This document shows positions 54,604-61,716 of a stretch of DNA of 64,000 nucleotides, one piece after another. Made by a program: the position numbers and the translations under genes. The stretch covers positions 1 through 64,000 of the forward strand of contig JAWZYV010011915.1 of the NCBI GenBank assembly GCA_038373885.1, written 5' to 3'. Under the pieces are notes generated by a model. That model saw only the letters and a program-made list of their open reading frames with translations. It was not told the DNA's origin and did not search any database. Source of the stretch: Cheiracanthium punctorium. Its lineage: Eukaryota > Arthropoda > Arachnida > Araneae > Cheiracanthiidae. The stretch's first letter is position 1. Every line of letters starts with the position of its first letter.

Positions 54604-57600
54604 CAAGGTATTAATCATTGGAAGAGCTCAAACTAAAACATTTTCAAATTATGTTCATGACAGTTATTTCCCTAGTAGCAAATAGTCACCAATTTCTGAA
54701 ATGCTGATTATCAATTTGGGAGGAAGTGTAGCTCACGCATGTCTGCTTGGGAACACTGGGAATTGATAATTAACACCGGAGAAAACTGGGTATGGAGCTG
54801 AGCTAATTAAGATGGGGAACATAAAAACTGTGCAATTGATGAAAATTTCGAAAAATTATAGTTTTGTATATTGGCTTGTTTCTTTTAATGCTTTAATTTA
54901 TTAATATTTTCATATATATGCATGTATTTATTTTTATATATTTAATATCATAAGCATAACGCGACCAAAAATTTTGAGGGTATATAAGATATTTTTCGTA
55001 TTGTAATAAACATTGCCTTCAAAGTTGGAGGGGGAGGGGGGGAGGGGATAAGTTTTAAAGAAATATTAGTGAGATTTAAATATGCAATTACTTGTAAAGG
55101 CATCTTAATTTCAAAATCCTATCAGTACTATATAACTTCAAATCTATTGTGCTCATGGAAACTGAATTTCTAGATATATTCACTAACTGACATCAAATGA
55201 GCACACAGTTACTTTTAATTGATTTACTTATGACTGATATGGATTACGATTAATGATAGTTTTTAAAAAGATTATGCTTACAGCCAAAGTTAAATTTGTA
55301 AAAAATTAGGTAAACTTGACTGCAATAAAAAAATCTAATATTTATATAAAAAAAAAGACACACAGAGAGAATAATGCAAAATGGAAATATTTATGCAAAA
55401 TCCATATATTATCATTTTTACAATAATTACAGTCATTTCCCCTAGTACAAAATCTCATTAAAGTAGCTGTTAATACCCTAAAATTAAGGTAAAAGAAATT
55501 TTGACATCTGAAAAGACTAGTTTACATGTGTTCGGCAGCTTTTAAGACAGAAAAGAATGAAAGACCTTGTGAAATCTCCTCTGTGGGTCACCTCTTCCTG
55601 CCTGAAGGCTTAGCCAATCAGCATTCTTTGCACAATTATCATGGAATAACAATGAGGAACCTTTCAGGAATTTGGGGGAAAGAGCCATATGGATTGGTTT
55701 TGTTCGGCTTAACCATGGGCAAAACTTTTTGCACGGATCAAATCTGCACATAAAGCTTTGATTATCAGGCAGCAATGAACATGCAAAAAAGGAAGGATGA
55801 TCAGTAATTGTAAGATGATGACTATCCAAGGCACCGATGATAGGCCAGGTAAAGCTCAATTAAGAATTGCTACTAGGGTTATTCTCTCTCCCTCACACAT
55901 ACACACACAACGTATAAAAATTTCATATGCATAAGAGATTTTCAGTCATCATTCAAGCACATTTTTAAAATCTTCAATTTCAGGTAATTTCAAGTAAATT
56001 AAGTATGCATGGTTTACATCAAAATAATTTAAGAAAATAACCTTTAACATGACCAATTTTTTTAAAACAATACTTTTGGCATTAAAAAAAAAATAATACT
56101 TACCACCATGATGTAAGTAAGTGTCCCTCTTAACATCTGAGATAATGTTATATTTTCAACAGATAAAATTATTTGAATTTCATTATTAGTTGATGGAAGA
56201 AGGTGGAATGGTAGTTTTATGAAAGAGTACTCCTCGCTATCACCATTCTATGAAAAAGGATAAAAGATAAGAAATATTTTTTAATTAATACAATGTCATT
56301 AATAAGTAAAACTGACAAAAATGTAGTTATTAATTACGCGAGAAAAACATTAGCAAAACAGTTGACACAAATAAAGAATTTTGAGTAAATGTTTTTTATC
56401 ATTATACAGTAAATTTTATCAATGGAAAGATTATCTATATATGCCTACTCAGCTTTAGAGAACCTTTTATTTAAAAATGTTTTTTCAAAATTTGGAAGAA
56501 ACTCTGCTATGGTTACTCCTGAATATGCTTTATGCTCCATTCCTAAATTTTTAGTCATGTTGTGCTTATAGTAGTAGATTTATGTAAATGAGTATTAAAA
56601 TGTGGGTTCACATTTCCTATACTATTATTGCTCTTACATAGAATTTTGTGGAACACAAGAGGGTCATTTTACACTAAATCACTTGATTTGTATGTGCTAA
56701 TACATGATGGATTTGTTTAAATTTTGTGAGAATTTATTTTTTAAATCTAACACTACATCAATTTAGCCTGTGACCCTTTCTGTGAATTTTTTAAATAGAT
56801 ATGTTTGTACTTTACTTATATTTTACCCAGACTGACTTATTTTACTAGCAAACGAAAGGGACATATTCCTCTATCAAAATAAAGTGAAAATCTAAACTAA
56901 TCGATACAGAAAATTAAAGTAATTAGTATTTTATTTTGAGCCTGGTTAAATTTAATAAGACATTGCTCCCAAAACAAATTTAAAAAATTTCTTGCAGAAG
57001 GATCTAATTAAACGGTTTGTTTAAAAATTAAAAGGATTTTTTTTGCAAAGATTTTTAAAAACAATTTTCTTTTTTCTGAATAGAAATAATCTTTCATGCT
57101 TCAGTTTCTATGAGCAATATAACAACCTAGTACATTGAGGGAAAAAAAAAACTACGCTTTAAAAAATAAGTATATTTCTAAAATTTGTCAAAATTAAAAA
57201 TTTCTTTAACACTGGTGTGCAAAATTGTGAAAATTTGCATAGTGTCAAACAGCATGAAAACAATAGAGCAAAATATAAAACTACTGCTTCTAAATAAAGA
57301 TGAAACACTTGTGTGTTGAATTACATCAGCCTATATACATCAAAGAACCATTACATTGTGACCACTCACACATTTTTCAATGAACTCGCCTGGATGACAT
57401 GGAGAGCACGCAATTAAGTGGGAATGGTATTTAACTGTTGCTGGAAGGTAAGGAATCATTCTTGCACTTACGTTTGTGAGTAATGGGAAAGGCTATTGAT
57501 CTAAGCAAATTTGATAGAGGGCAGATTGTAATGGCCTGATACCTTGGAACGGGTATCTCCGAAACTCCACGATTGGTTGATTGTTCATGATCTGCCATTG

Positions 57601-59762
57601 TTAGTACAGTAGAAGACTCAAAATCCACCGATCCGAAATCTACAAGGCTCTAAAATCTGCACTGTCTGTTCAATGTAAACAATAAAGTTTGCCCTGCCAG
57701 CTGCAAGTTCAGAAAACTACAGTATAACCACAAAGTAATACTAAATAAGCTATTCCCACTTGAAAAAAAATATTTTAACAGTTTGTGAGCTCTGATGGCA
57801 ACATTGATAACCTTCAAATGACTGAGACATAATTGACACTGATTTATGGTCACATGACACAGACTCTGACACAATAACAAGTGAGGATGATCAAAAAGAT
57901 GATAAGATAACATTTAATGAAGGTTAGGCTCTGAGAAAGAAATATCTTAGATTTGTAGAGCAGCAAAGCTGTGTTACAGAACATGAAATAATGAAAAAAA
58001 AAAAAAAAAACTATAATCAGAACATGCAAGTCCTAAACTACTATTGAATATACATGTTTAAATAGTTGTACTATTTTCTCATAATTTTGTATATTGTATT
58101 ATTCCTCTGTATTTTTATATCATGATTCTGATTATAAGTAACATGATTTGTTTCCCCTTGATCTTTATTGTATTTTTTCTATGTTATTTTCTGGGTGGGG
58201 TGGAGGGAAAAAGAATAAATTTATAAATTTCCTATTATGACCCAAAATCTGCAAAATTCTAAAGTCTGCATAAGGTCTAGAACTGAGCTGTGCGAATTTT
58301 GGGTCTTCTACTGTAATTTATATAAAAAGTGGATTAGTGAGGGTGAAACCAGCAATAGACACCAAGATATTGGGCATCCACGCATCATCAAAGAAAGAGG
58401 ATGCTCTTTCTGTTCTGCCTAGTACAGAAAAATCGGCAACAGACAGTGGCTCAGCTGACAGCCCAATATAATGCAGATTTTGGAACATACAATTCAGCCA
58501 ATACTGTTGGATATGGGACAGCAGAGCAGATGTCCCACTAATGTGCCTCTGCTTATCAAGCATCATTGTCAGCTATGCCTACAGTGCTATGACACAGGAA
58601 CATTAAGACTGGACCACAGATATGAAAAGGAGAGTTGCCTGGTAGGATGAGTCCTGGTTTCTTCTTTATCACATCGATGGTCATGCCAGGGCACGCCATC
58701 TTCCAAGAGAACAGCATTTTCCCTCCCCCTGGCAGCTCAGAGCTCAAACACTACCATGTCCCAATATCTTGACTTTGTGTGGCCGCTGCTTAAATATTTG
58801 GTACAACCTGTCTCTAGTATCTACCAAGAGCTTGTGGAATCCATGCCCAGGGAAGCTGCAGCTGTTTTGAAGACCAAAGGAGGTTCAACGTGTTATTGAG
58901 TAGGTGGTAATGTAATGGCTCTTCAGTGTATGTGTGCAGGCATAGAGGAACAGGCTTTTTAAGTATGCCTCGCAAAATAGGCATTTTGTTTTGGTTTACT
59001 CCAACACTTCACCAAATTTCTTAGTGTTTTTTGCAAGAAGTGGTTAAATATAAATCCAAACAGTCAAAATGAGTAAGCACCAACATTTACATGATGGAAT
59101 GATGTGGTGAGAAGGCTAAAAGTAGGCAGATTTATAAAAGGTTGAATGTGATGCTCAGCATCCAGTCCAACTTATGGAAACAATTTCAGTATACCATGCA
59201 GAGAAAGCTTGAGCAAGATTTCCAAGATGACCAAAGGAGATTGCTTGTTAACTATTACAGTTACGTGTAAGGACCCACATCCCCTTCTAGAAATATATTA
59301 GCTTTAGCATCCTCTACAAAAGTAGATTTTCTATTGCAAGATATAAGCTCCCTTTATGGGGGGAGGGATATAATTTTCCCTAGAAAATACTGAAAAAGCC
59401 TATTTAGTTACACCAATTATAAGTATAAAAGTTTTTCTGGATATTTCAATTACTAAAATAATCTACTTACCTGTTTTATCATCTTTACATAAGAAGTTTC
59501 AATGATATTCAATTCCAGCTCTTTAAGTAAAAAAGTACAGTGATTATGGAAAACAAAAGAAACTAAAATTTGACTATTGCTGTTTGGCAATACCCTAACT
59601 TCATATGTCTGAAAAAAGAGAACAAGCAATATATTTTACTATGCTACATTTATTATACACTTTAATCAACATATCATTTTAATGAATAAAATAAAATAAT
59701 TGAAATATACTTACAACACGGATATTTCTGTCTTCAGCTAAAAGCTTATAACTAGAAACCAG
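20885..59762 (-). CDS. AP3D1: AP-3 complex subunit delta (AP3D1/garnet), C-terminal seven exons, spliced
   Basis: Spliced CDS join(59762..59715, 59608..59471, 56247..56104, 44423..44338, 40004..39880, 21156..21074, 20989..20885), 729 nt including stop, so 242 codons. All boundaries are AG/GT and the phases fit (0,0,0,0,2,1,0), with no stop until the terminal TGA. The product resembles the C-terminal appendage of AP-3 delta: LAEDRNIRV, STHEKLDF, LLAKICFH-like (ILAKICFHCHFSVVE), YSRSIQDDHVCLLVK and a LLEE-containing tail are family hallmarks recalled from animal orthologues. Delta is a large subunit of the AP-3 heterotetramer, which acts at endosome/TGN membranes and sorts membrane proteins to lysosomes and pigment granules. 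The N-terminal adaptin trunk and the lysine-rich hinge must lie beyond 64000. Identification is by remembered family similarity, not alignment. The gene is the only intact cellular gene seen here. Confidence 0.93.
21074..21156 (-). CDS. AP3D1: AP3D1 exon f
   Basis: An 83-nt exon. Two bases complete the Val of FSVVE, followed by 27 codons containing GTSASLYSRSIQDDHVCLL, a signature of the delta C-terminus. The acceptor is CTTGTGTATAG; the donor is GTCAGTATT. An 84-bp intron separates it from the terminal exon. Confidence 0.94.
21157..25158. other. AP3D1 intron, AT-rich, no element delimited
   Basis: A diverged internal repeat around 24085-24430 (GGGTCTGCAGAAG and GGGTCTACAGAAGG) and poly-AT stretches. 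No exon or recognisable transposon coding sequence. Confidence 0.4.
22091..22116. repeat. (AT)n microsatellite
   Basis: Thirteen AT units; similar runs lie at 49597-49622 and 54569-54598. A (CTAT)n run lies at about 54194-54213. Confidence 0.9.
25292..25970. mobile_element. pogo-like MITE, copy 1 (nested in hAT)
   Basis: Terminal inverted repeats start CAGTAGAAGACCCAAAATCC and end GGTCTTCTACTG, with TA on both sides (25290-25291, 25971-25972). CAG..CTG ends with a TA target fit the pogo branch of Tc1/mariner. It is 679 bp with no coding sequence. A second, independently diverged copy lies at 57607-58313. Confidence 0.85.
25977..26396. repeat. Inverted repeat inside the hAT element
   Basis: ATAATTAAACTTCCCCTATA (about 25980-26000) is matched in reverse by TATAGGAGAAGTTCAATTAT (26375-26394). 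This suggests another small TIR element, which the 25292-25970 MITE abuts. Confidence 0.55.
27278..28779. mobile_element. 1502-bp TIR element, CAGGGCTGCCAAC ends, 6-bp duplication
   Basis: The left end CAGGGCTGCCAACTACTACG and right end GGTTGGCAGCCCTG are inverted repeats, flanked by TGAATA (27272-27277 and 28780-28785). Subterminal ACTACGCAT motifs repeat on the left, with ACTACACAT on the right. A CAGGG end suggests hAT, some lineages of which use short target sites. The core at about 27500-27960 is clearly richer in GC and CpG than its surroundings. No convincing protein. Confidence 0.75.
28963..29125 (+). repeat. 5' LTR of the Gypsy element, left part
   Basis: It begins TGTGGTGTCTGCACTCTGAA and matches the 3' copy through GCTAACCCAGATGAGCC and AACCTGAAT, with small indels. 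Similarity could be followed for about 160 bp, so the LTR may be longer or rearranged. Confidence 0.75.
29662..30300 (+). pseudogene. Gypsy gag remnant with degenerate zinc knuckle
   Basis: From about 29662 the frame contains LNRKQNEGESISSYIS and VTNMLRDVFVSGL, matching the capsid region of Gypsy Gag (a flexible, basic Q/E-rich segment, then the LRDRFVSGL-like block). It breaks near 29937 and resumes in another frame (AMERAFKGANDVMGRGVNAV). Cysteine-containing sequence around 30070-30160 may be a decayed CCHC knuckle. The GC-rich 29578-29656 segment ahead of it ends CTCTGCGCCACTG, a hAT-type terminus in reverse, so the gag 5' end was probably replaced by another insertion. Confidence 0.65.
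30438..32096 (+). pseudogene. Gypsy pol remnant: protease tail, RT, RNase H
   Basis: Residues around 40-60 of the first frame (NTILSREWLYKINLDW) match the end of a retropepsin. The RT follows: a LKPDVKPIFCR-like start, EKEGIIERVESSEWAMPVV, SDGSIRLCVDYSVTLNP, LPRLEKIFSSLNG and the first catalytic Asp in FSKLDFKHAYLQM. The frame breaks at 31169 beside a perfect palindrome, where the YxDD active-site box should be and is absent. Downstream, in the original frame, are the RT thumb/connection (VNFYGKFCKDL), then RNase H (LASDASPVGIGCVL; a stop at 31716; IDKEAFAIMWAVKKFYLYL; TLITDHKPL). No integrase follows. It is non-functional. Confidence 0.85.
31168..31209. repeat. Perfect 19-bp-arm palindrome inside the RT relic
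   Basis: TGACATCTCATCACTTCCA, a 4-bp TAAC loop, then the exact reverse complement. It lies precisely where the RT catalytic box is missing. Confidence 0.9.
32239..32252 (+). other. Polypurine tract
   Basis: AAAGGGGGAGGAGA abuts the 3' LTR start, the expected place for the plus-strand primer of an LTR retrotransposon. Confidence 0.8.
32253..32402 (+). repeat. 3' LTR of the Gypsy element, left part
   Basis: Direct repeat of the 28963 sequence, with deletions of several bases relative to it. The downstream end and the target duplication could not be fixed. Confidence 0.75.
33165..33350 (-). repeat. Reverse copy of the 886-1735 satellite monomer
   Basis: Contains the complements of the CGACTAAAGCGAAT, GTGGTCACTCAACTT and ATTTGTGAAAAAT-like monomer blocks. 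It sits in an older repeat whose left edge reads AGCTGAAGTACCCGTCCTTG (about 32980) and whose right edge is near 34660. Confidence 0.65.
35037..36015 (-). mobile_element. Penelope-like element 3' part, left arm of palindrome
   Basis: About 979 bp mirrored by 36077-37056. On the minus strand it encodes the RT-distal and linker region (YVNRAITVCSDENLL-like, about 35990-35940), then a GIY-YIG endonuclease (35601-35278). The GIY motif is GIYKINFT and the partner motif is CYIGMTKRKIKDR, followed by an EALQIISTYGAIND tail. Several frameshifts separate the segments. The RT core itself is absent from this copy, so it is a 5'-truncated end. Confidence 0.85.
36016..36076. other. Spacer at the centre of the PLE palindrome
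   Basis: A 61-bp AT-rich spacer (TTATTATTATATTT-type) between the two head-to-head arms. The left part still contains PLE sequence (GGGAGTTTTTGAATTAAAATG) that the right arm lacks, so the junction is asymmetric. Confidence 0.7.
36077..37056 (+). mobile_element. Penelope-like element 3' part, right arm of palindrome
   Basis: Mirror copy of the left arm, about 95% identical by eye. Frames at 36108-36323 and 36497-36820 encode the linker and the GIY-YIG domain (GIYKINFT, CYIGMTKRKIKDR, HHND). Shared differences and private ones (for example GGAACACCACAA against the complementary left-arm version) show the arms have diverged slightly since they formed. Confidence 0.85.
37718..38175 (+). repeat. 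SINE copy 4, split by a 244-bp MITE
   Basis: The head CGCCATGGCACAGTAGCTAT is at 37718. The body resumes at 38031 (CAGGTCCCATGGGGTGG) and runs through TCTAATGGTCTGGAGTTTCG and GGATGTAACGTGAATACG to CATTGCCATAATCCC. Confidence 0.82.
37781..38024. mobile_element. 244-bp hAT-like MITE inserted in SINE copy 4
   Basis: Ends CAGGGATGAGATT and AATCTCATCCCTG, perfect 13-bp inverted repeats, flanked by CATGTT (37775-37780, 38025-38030). The repeat can also be read as CATGTTCAGG because the target continues CAGG, so the exact duplication length is ambiguous. Confidence 0.85.
38224..38420 (+). repeat. SINE copy 5
   Basis: Starts within the head (ACTTGAAATGGTAGACGGCT) and contains TCTAACGGTCTGGAGTTTTA and CCAGATGTAACGTGAATACG. 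It follows copy 4 after about 50 bp in the same orientation. Confidence 0.75.
39880..40004 (-). CDS. AP3D1: AP3D1 exon e
   Basis: A 125-nt exon. Its first G completes an Arg codon split with exon d, and its last G is the first base of a split Val codon. It encodes DTFTELLSSNDLSAADSI and then LHILAKICFHCHFS, matching the conserved F..LL.SGDLS and LAKICFHHHFSVVE region of delta. The acceptor follows TTTTTCCTCTTTTGAAG; the donor is GTAAGTGTT. The next intron is 18.7 kb, the longest here. Confidence 0.93.
41042..41910 (-). mobile_element. Internally deleted mariner element
   Basis: Terminal repeats AGGTAACCAATCAAGTTCTT and its inverted partner AAGAACTTTATTGGTTACCT, with TA on each side, inside a TATATA run. 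At 869 bp it is shorter than typical mariners (about 1.3 kb), consistent with internal deletion. Confidence 0.85.
41114..41838 (-). pseudogene. mariner transposase remnant
   Basis: The N-terminal part (41813-41535) contains a helix-turn-helix block, SAVNKHTIRYLFKKFRS. The C-terminal part (41401-41114) contains LLHDNTRSR, matching the second catalytic-Asp block (HDNARPH) of mariner, then HLQGKSFTN and EFYRKRIAQLETPWQKVLDA ending DGDYLD, the standard mariner C-terminus. The first catalytic block is missing in the deletion and frames are shifted. Confidence 0.8.
42995..44110 (-). pseudogene. Penelope-like reverse transcriptase remnant
   Basis: Reading from 44105 downwards: NFAIIASRIFAKYKDHKTPP, PSLRPIVS, YDFEKYLKPILQELLP; a broken stretch near 43840-43640; then an open frame 43630-43133 with MGSPISGIIADWKMWLVE, the active-site RYVDDIF, and EIEENDTINYLDVKI. 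After it comes YVNCAITICSDENLL, the same family as the 35-37 kb palindrome. It stops near 42995, before the GIY-YIG domain. PLE transcripts encode RT followed by GIY-YIG; here the endonuclease is lost, while at 35-37 kb the RT is lost. Stops and frameshifts make it inactive. Confidence 0.85.
44338..44423 (-). CDS. AP3D1: AP3D1 exon d
   Basis: An 86-nt exon entered in phase 0 and leaving two bases (AG) for the next exon. It encodes VESSSTHEKLDFKLN and ends SYIVGAMHQ. STHEKLDF is a strongly conserved AP-3 delta block. The acceptor is CCCCATAG; the donor is GTAATATTG, the weakest-looking donor of the set. Confidence 0.93.
45430..45461. repeat. Poly(T) run, 32 bp
   Basis: One of several long homopolymers; others are A at 859-885, T at 912-935 and T at 29513-29543. 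On the minus strand this run could be a retroelement tail upstream of the RT fragment, but no duplication was found. Confidence 0.7.
45531..46130 (-). pseudogene. Second, divergent RT fragment (YIDD box), PLE-like
   Basis: The open frame 46079-45531 contains NSSYLADLYLYNYE, the active site IYRYIDDIITIA, INFLDLQLKIND, and FNIFNKRDDFNFHVNAF. The KRDDFxF block after the palm is typical of a widespread invertebrate and fish RT family that I associate with Penelope-like elements (possibly Naiad-type); this assignment is uncertain. Upstream, KIPFYPKKQFVF precedes the frame. It differs strongly from the RT at 43 kb, so two RT lineages occupy neighbouring AP3D1 introns. Confidence 0.65.
46262..46610. 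mobile_element. 349-bp hAT MITE
   Basis: Ends CAGGCCTGGATTGGCC and GCAGCCAGTCCAGGCCTG, with flanks TTTTTATC and TTTTTATT (8-bp duplication, one mismatch). It contains the common CCAGGGCCTCC-type hAT remnant at 46430. Confidence 0.78.
48290..51471. mobile_element. 3182-bp element with 18-bp perfect TIRs, superfamily unresolved
   Basis: TGTACCCAGCAAACACAC at 48290-48307 is exactly inverted at 51454-51471. GC-richer subterminal blocks on both sides (about 48310-48560 and 51120-51450) contain repeated GGCCGGCAC, AGTGCC and GGCAAGGTAC motifs. The target duplication could be TA or GTAC, because the ends read TGTAC...GTACA. No transposase was recognised; a copy of the 72-532 repeat lies inside. Confidence 0.7.
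50035..50475 (+). repeat. Diverged copy of the 72-532 repeat
   Basis: Shares AATTTAAAGATTAGGCGACT-type sequence, CTTGTACCTTACTCCAGG, AACATTCTAATC and ACTAATGATACT in the same order as 110-505. Terminal repeats are not recognisable. It lies within the 48290-51471 element. Confidence 0.75.
52878..53354. mobile_element. 477-bp pogo/Tc1-type MITE
   Basis: The left end CTGTATTTAATCATGTATAA and right end (reverse) CAGTATTTACTCGAGTATAG are inverted repeats followed by ACACAC and GTGCAT-rich sequence. TA lies on both sides (52876-52877, 53355-53356). Confidence 0.65.
53389..53674. mobile_element. tRNA-derived palindromic insertion with 13-bp direct repeats
   Basis: AAAAGAAGATAAA occurs at 53375-53387 and 53675-53687. 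Between them are two inverted arms of about 90 bp (53422-53512, 53588-53678). Each arm holds a tRNA T-arm/B box (CCTGGGTTCGATCCCCAG on the right, GGGTTAGATCCCCAG on the minus strand of the left), then AATTTTTCRCATAGTTGGCC. Confidence 0.7.
53486..53552 (-). other. tRNA-like sequence (degenerate, not a functional tRNA)
   Basis: On the minus strand, CCCAGAGTAGCTCAGTGGTA then GAGCA form a good D arm (A box), and CCTGGGTTAGATCCCCAG a good T arm (B box). The anticodon stem between them does not pair, and the acceptor stem pairs poorly with its own 3' side but well with the CTCTGGA of the other arm. Confidence 0.6.
53688..56103. other. AP3D1 intron, no exon seen
   Basis: Simple repeats at 54194-54213 and 54569-54598, a G-rich run at 55029, and a 330-bp stretch of more even composition at 55530-55860 with open frames on both strands but no family signature. 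Confidence 0.4.
56104..56247 (-). CDS. AP3D1: AP3D1 exon c
   Basis: A 144-nt phase-0 exon (48 residues). Key residues are PFHLLPSTNNE near residue 13 and LSQMLRGTLTYI near the end, matching the LPPG.NE..F and MAQKLKGTLSFI blocks of animal AP-3 delta as recalled. The acceptor is TTTTTCATAG; the donor is GTAAGTATT. An 11.7-kb repeat-filled intron follows. Confidence 0.93.
57483..58899 (+). pseudogene. Tc1-like transposase remnant
   Basis: It starts MGKAIDLSKFDRGQIV, the Tc1 N-terminal HTH region. The frame is cut by the MITE just after SAIVS and continues KWISEGETSNRHQDIGHPRI, matching the GRPR-type linker. The C-terminal block is YQELVESMPREAAAVLKTKG followed by GSTCY and a stop, as in Tc1 C-termini. 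The catalytic DDE core is largely missing or frame-broken. Confidence 0.8.
57607..58313. mobile_element. pogo-like MITE, copy 2 (nested in Tc1)
   Basis: 707 bp with ends CAGTAGAAGACTCAAAATCC and GGGTCTTCTACTG, inserted at TA (57605-57606, 58314-58315). It matches the 25292-25970 copy along its full length, including shared AAATTTCCTATTATGACCC, with independent substitutions. Confidence 0.87.
59471..59608 (-). CDS. AP3D1: AP3D1 exon b
   Basis: A 138-nt phase-0 exon (46 residues) starting TYEVRVLPNSNSQ and ending YVKMIKQ. The acceptor follows a CTCTTTTTTCAG tract; the donor is GTAAGTAG. It encodes the beta-strand-like part of the appendage domain. The downstream intron (56248-59470) holds a Tc1-like element with a nested MITE. 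Confidence 0.92.
59715..59762 (-). CDS. AP3D1: AP3D1 exon a (most upstream exon in window)
   Basis: A 48-nt phase-0 exon encoding 16 residues beginning LVSSYKLL and ending EDRNIRV. The acceptor is a T-rich tract ending TTTCAG; the donor is GTAAGTAT. A 106-bp intron separates it from the next exon. The preceding exon was not found between 59763 and 64000 and is presumed to lie outside the window. Confidence 0.9.
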
Positions 59763-61507
59763 CTGAAATATAATTATTTATTAAGATATTAAATATATTT
59801 CATAACAAACAGAGAAAATTGTATATATAAATCAAAGATTTAATTTGAAATCATTTTTTAATGGTTTTTAAAAGTTTTTAAATAAAATTTTAAAAATCAA
59901 AATGAATTCTGATTTTTAAAATCTTTGAAATCAAAGCAAATCAAATTAACTACCTTTGGTTAATAATTAGAATTGGTAATAATTAGGTAAAAAATCTACA
60001 AGACACTTTAGTGCAGATTTTGTGAGAGAAAAAGTGTTTGTTATTATGATTTGTATATTTAGTCGATTCCCTAACAATCAAATCAAAAATTTTCACTGAA
60101 ATTTTGATAAAAACAATCTATACCTTCAACGTTGCATAATTGTTCTACAAGATTCTCTATTTTTAACTGTTCAATATCTAACATTACATTTTTATATAGA
60201 GTATTTTCCCCCAAAACTACATTTTTCATTACTCTTGCTTTTCTTTTATTGCATAATTTATCAAAAATAGGTAAAGAATATTTCAAGTTTAAGCATTATC
60301 ATCATTTAAAATATCACCACCAATATGCTCTTTATCTGTAATAACATTTTCATAAGGGGGATAAAGGTCAGATCAATTTTAATGCACCTTCATCATCTTC
60401 ATCAAAAGATATTTCACACAATTCTTCATTTTCTAACTCTTTCAAAAACTGTTAAGCTTCTAACAATATGAAAGTCAAACATCACTTTCTGTTCTTTGGA
60501 ACTTATGTCTGAATATAAAAACAAACTGAAAATAGGATTATATAAGACAAATGTGCAAACCACTTTTTTGTATCATATTATGCTGATGTTGTATTTTTTG
60601 CATCATTTTTAAAAAACAATAATTTAATAGAATTAAAAGCTTTTTCATGCATACCTGCAGGTGCCATTTTCTTTTAGGCATTCCGAATAAAAATAAATTG
60701 TGTTTCTTAACTCGACTAGACAACTACCGAATTCTAGCGAGAGCTTGCAAAACTCCAAAACTTACTTTTGCAAAAACGTTAAAATTCAGTTATTTTTTTC
60801 AAAATTATATGGCAGCATTTTGCTACTAAAATAAATTTTTATTATACAGTGAAACATACATAAAGCTCATCTGACACATTGGCGCAATCAAGGGGGTGGT
60901 GGTGGTGTTTTGGGGGTTAACCCCCCCCCCCCCCAAAAAAAAAAATCTGACACTCGAAAAGCTTCAGTTTATACTTGCAGTATTTTCATATTTTATTCCC
61001 AAATATCAAATTTTAATTGTGTGTATATTTATACATAAATATATTTATATTATATACAAAACACATATAATATAATTTAGAAAAGAAAGGCATTAATGTT
61101 TTACTATATAATTGTTTAGTTGGACAGAGAAAAGCTCAGTCAGACTGAGGTTGCCACAATAGAAGGAAGTTGTACATAAAAACAAATTTTCCCCTCTAGT
61201 CCAGAGAAGTTTTCCTCTGGAACAGAGTGGTTGTTTTTAGTACTCATCTACCCCTTACCCCGTAGGTGCTCTATGCCTAGACTGAGTCAACCCTATTGAT
61301 ACCATACTATACCATTAAATTCGTAGTCCATCATCGTAAATTTCTCTGTCAGACAAAATAGTACAACAATTTCGATTCAGAAGAACTTTCTTGAGAATTG
61401 AAATTGTGGTATAGACGGATTTCGTGCATGGAAAAATTTGAATGGCCGACTACTGCATTGGACGGGCAGAGACTTTACAAAGATAATTCACTGTTAACAT
61501 TGTTAAC
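59763..61507. other. Intronic sequence with repeat relics, no exon recognised
   Basis: Minus-strand fragments at 60286-60083 (KYSLPIFDKLCNKRKARV...) and about 60450-60380 (ELENEELCEISFDEDDEG) look like decayed coding sequence of unknown origin. A C-run at 60921-60934 sits in a hAT-type GC-rich end. No splice-bounded AP3D1 exon could be supported. Confidence 0.4.
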
Positions 61508-61716
61508 CTCCCGGCCACATTACCAGTCACAACAGAAAGTGAACGATCGTTTTCGACCTGACGTCGACAAAAAACATATGTACGAAGCACTATGGGCGAA
61601 GAAGATAGAATGGATTAGCTCTTCTAAATATTCATCTTAAACATACACCATCTGTGGAAGATATTTTAGATGAACTGGTAAAAAATTCAAGAAGATTAGA
61701 CTTAAAACTCACTTAA
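61508..61716 (+). pseudogene. hAT transposase C-terminal dimerization domain, frameshifted
   Basis: The frame starting at 61508 reads PATLPVTTESERSFST, the hallmark of the hAT C-terminal dimerization region. A stop and frameshifts follow near 61559 and 61600-61607; the continuation reads MNGLALLNIHL and ends DLKLT with TAA at 61714-61716. The N-terminal BED finger and catalytic domain were not found upstream. It resembles the ZMYM/TTF-type hAT transposases common in arthropods. A hAT-like left end (ATTGGCGCAATCAAGGGGG, about 60880) may belong to the same element. Confidence 0.8.

Larger units (their letters stand above)
57338..58928 (+). mobile_element. Tc1-like element split by a pogo-like MITE
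   Basis: The left end CATCAAAGAACCATTACATT and the right end AATGTAATGGCTCTTCAGTG are inverted repeats flanked by TA (57336-57337, 58929-58930). Without the 707-bp MITE and duplicated TA the element is about 880 bp, shorter than a full Tc1. Confidence 0.8.

Noticed and set aside
55526..55859. Possible exon pair on either strand of more even composition
   Set aside because: No splice-bounded frame continued the AP3D1 product and no family motif was visible.
60083..60286. Extra upstream AP3D1 exon
   Set aside because: The peptide has no resemblance to the AP-3 delta hinge or trunk and lacks convincing splice sites.
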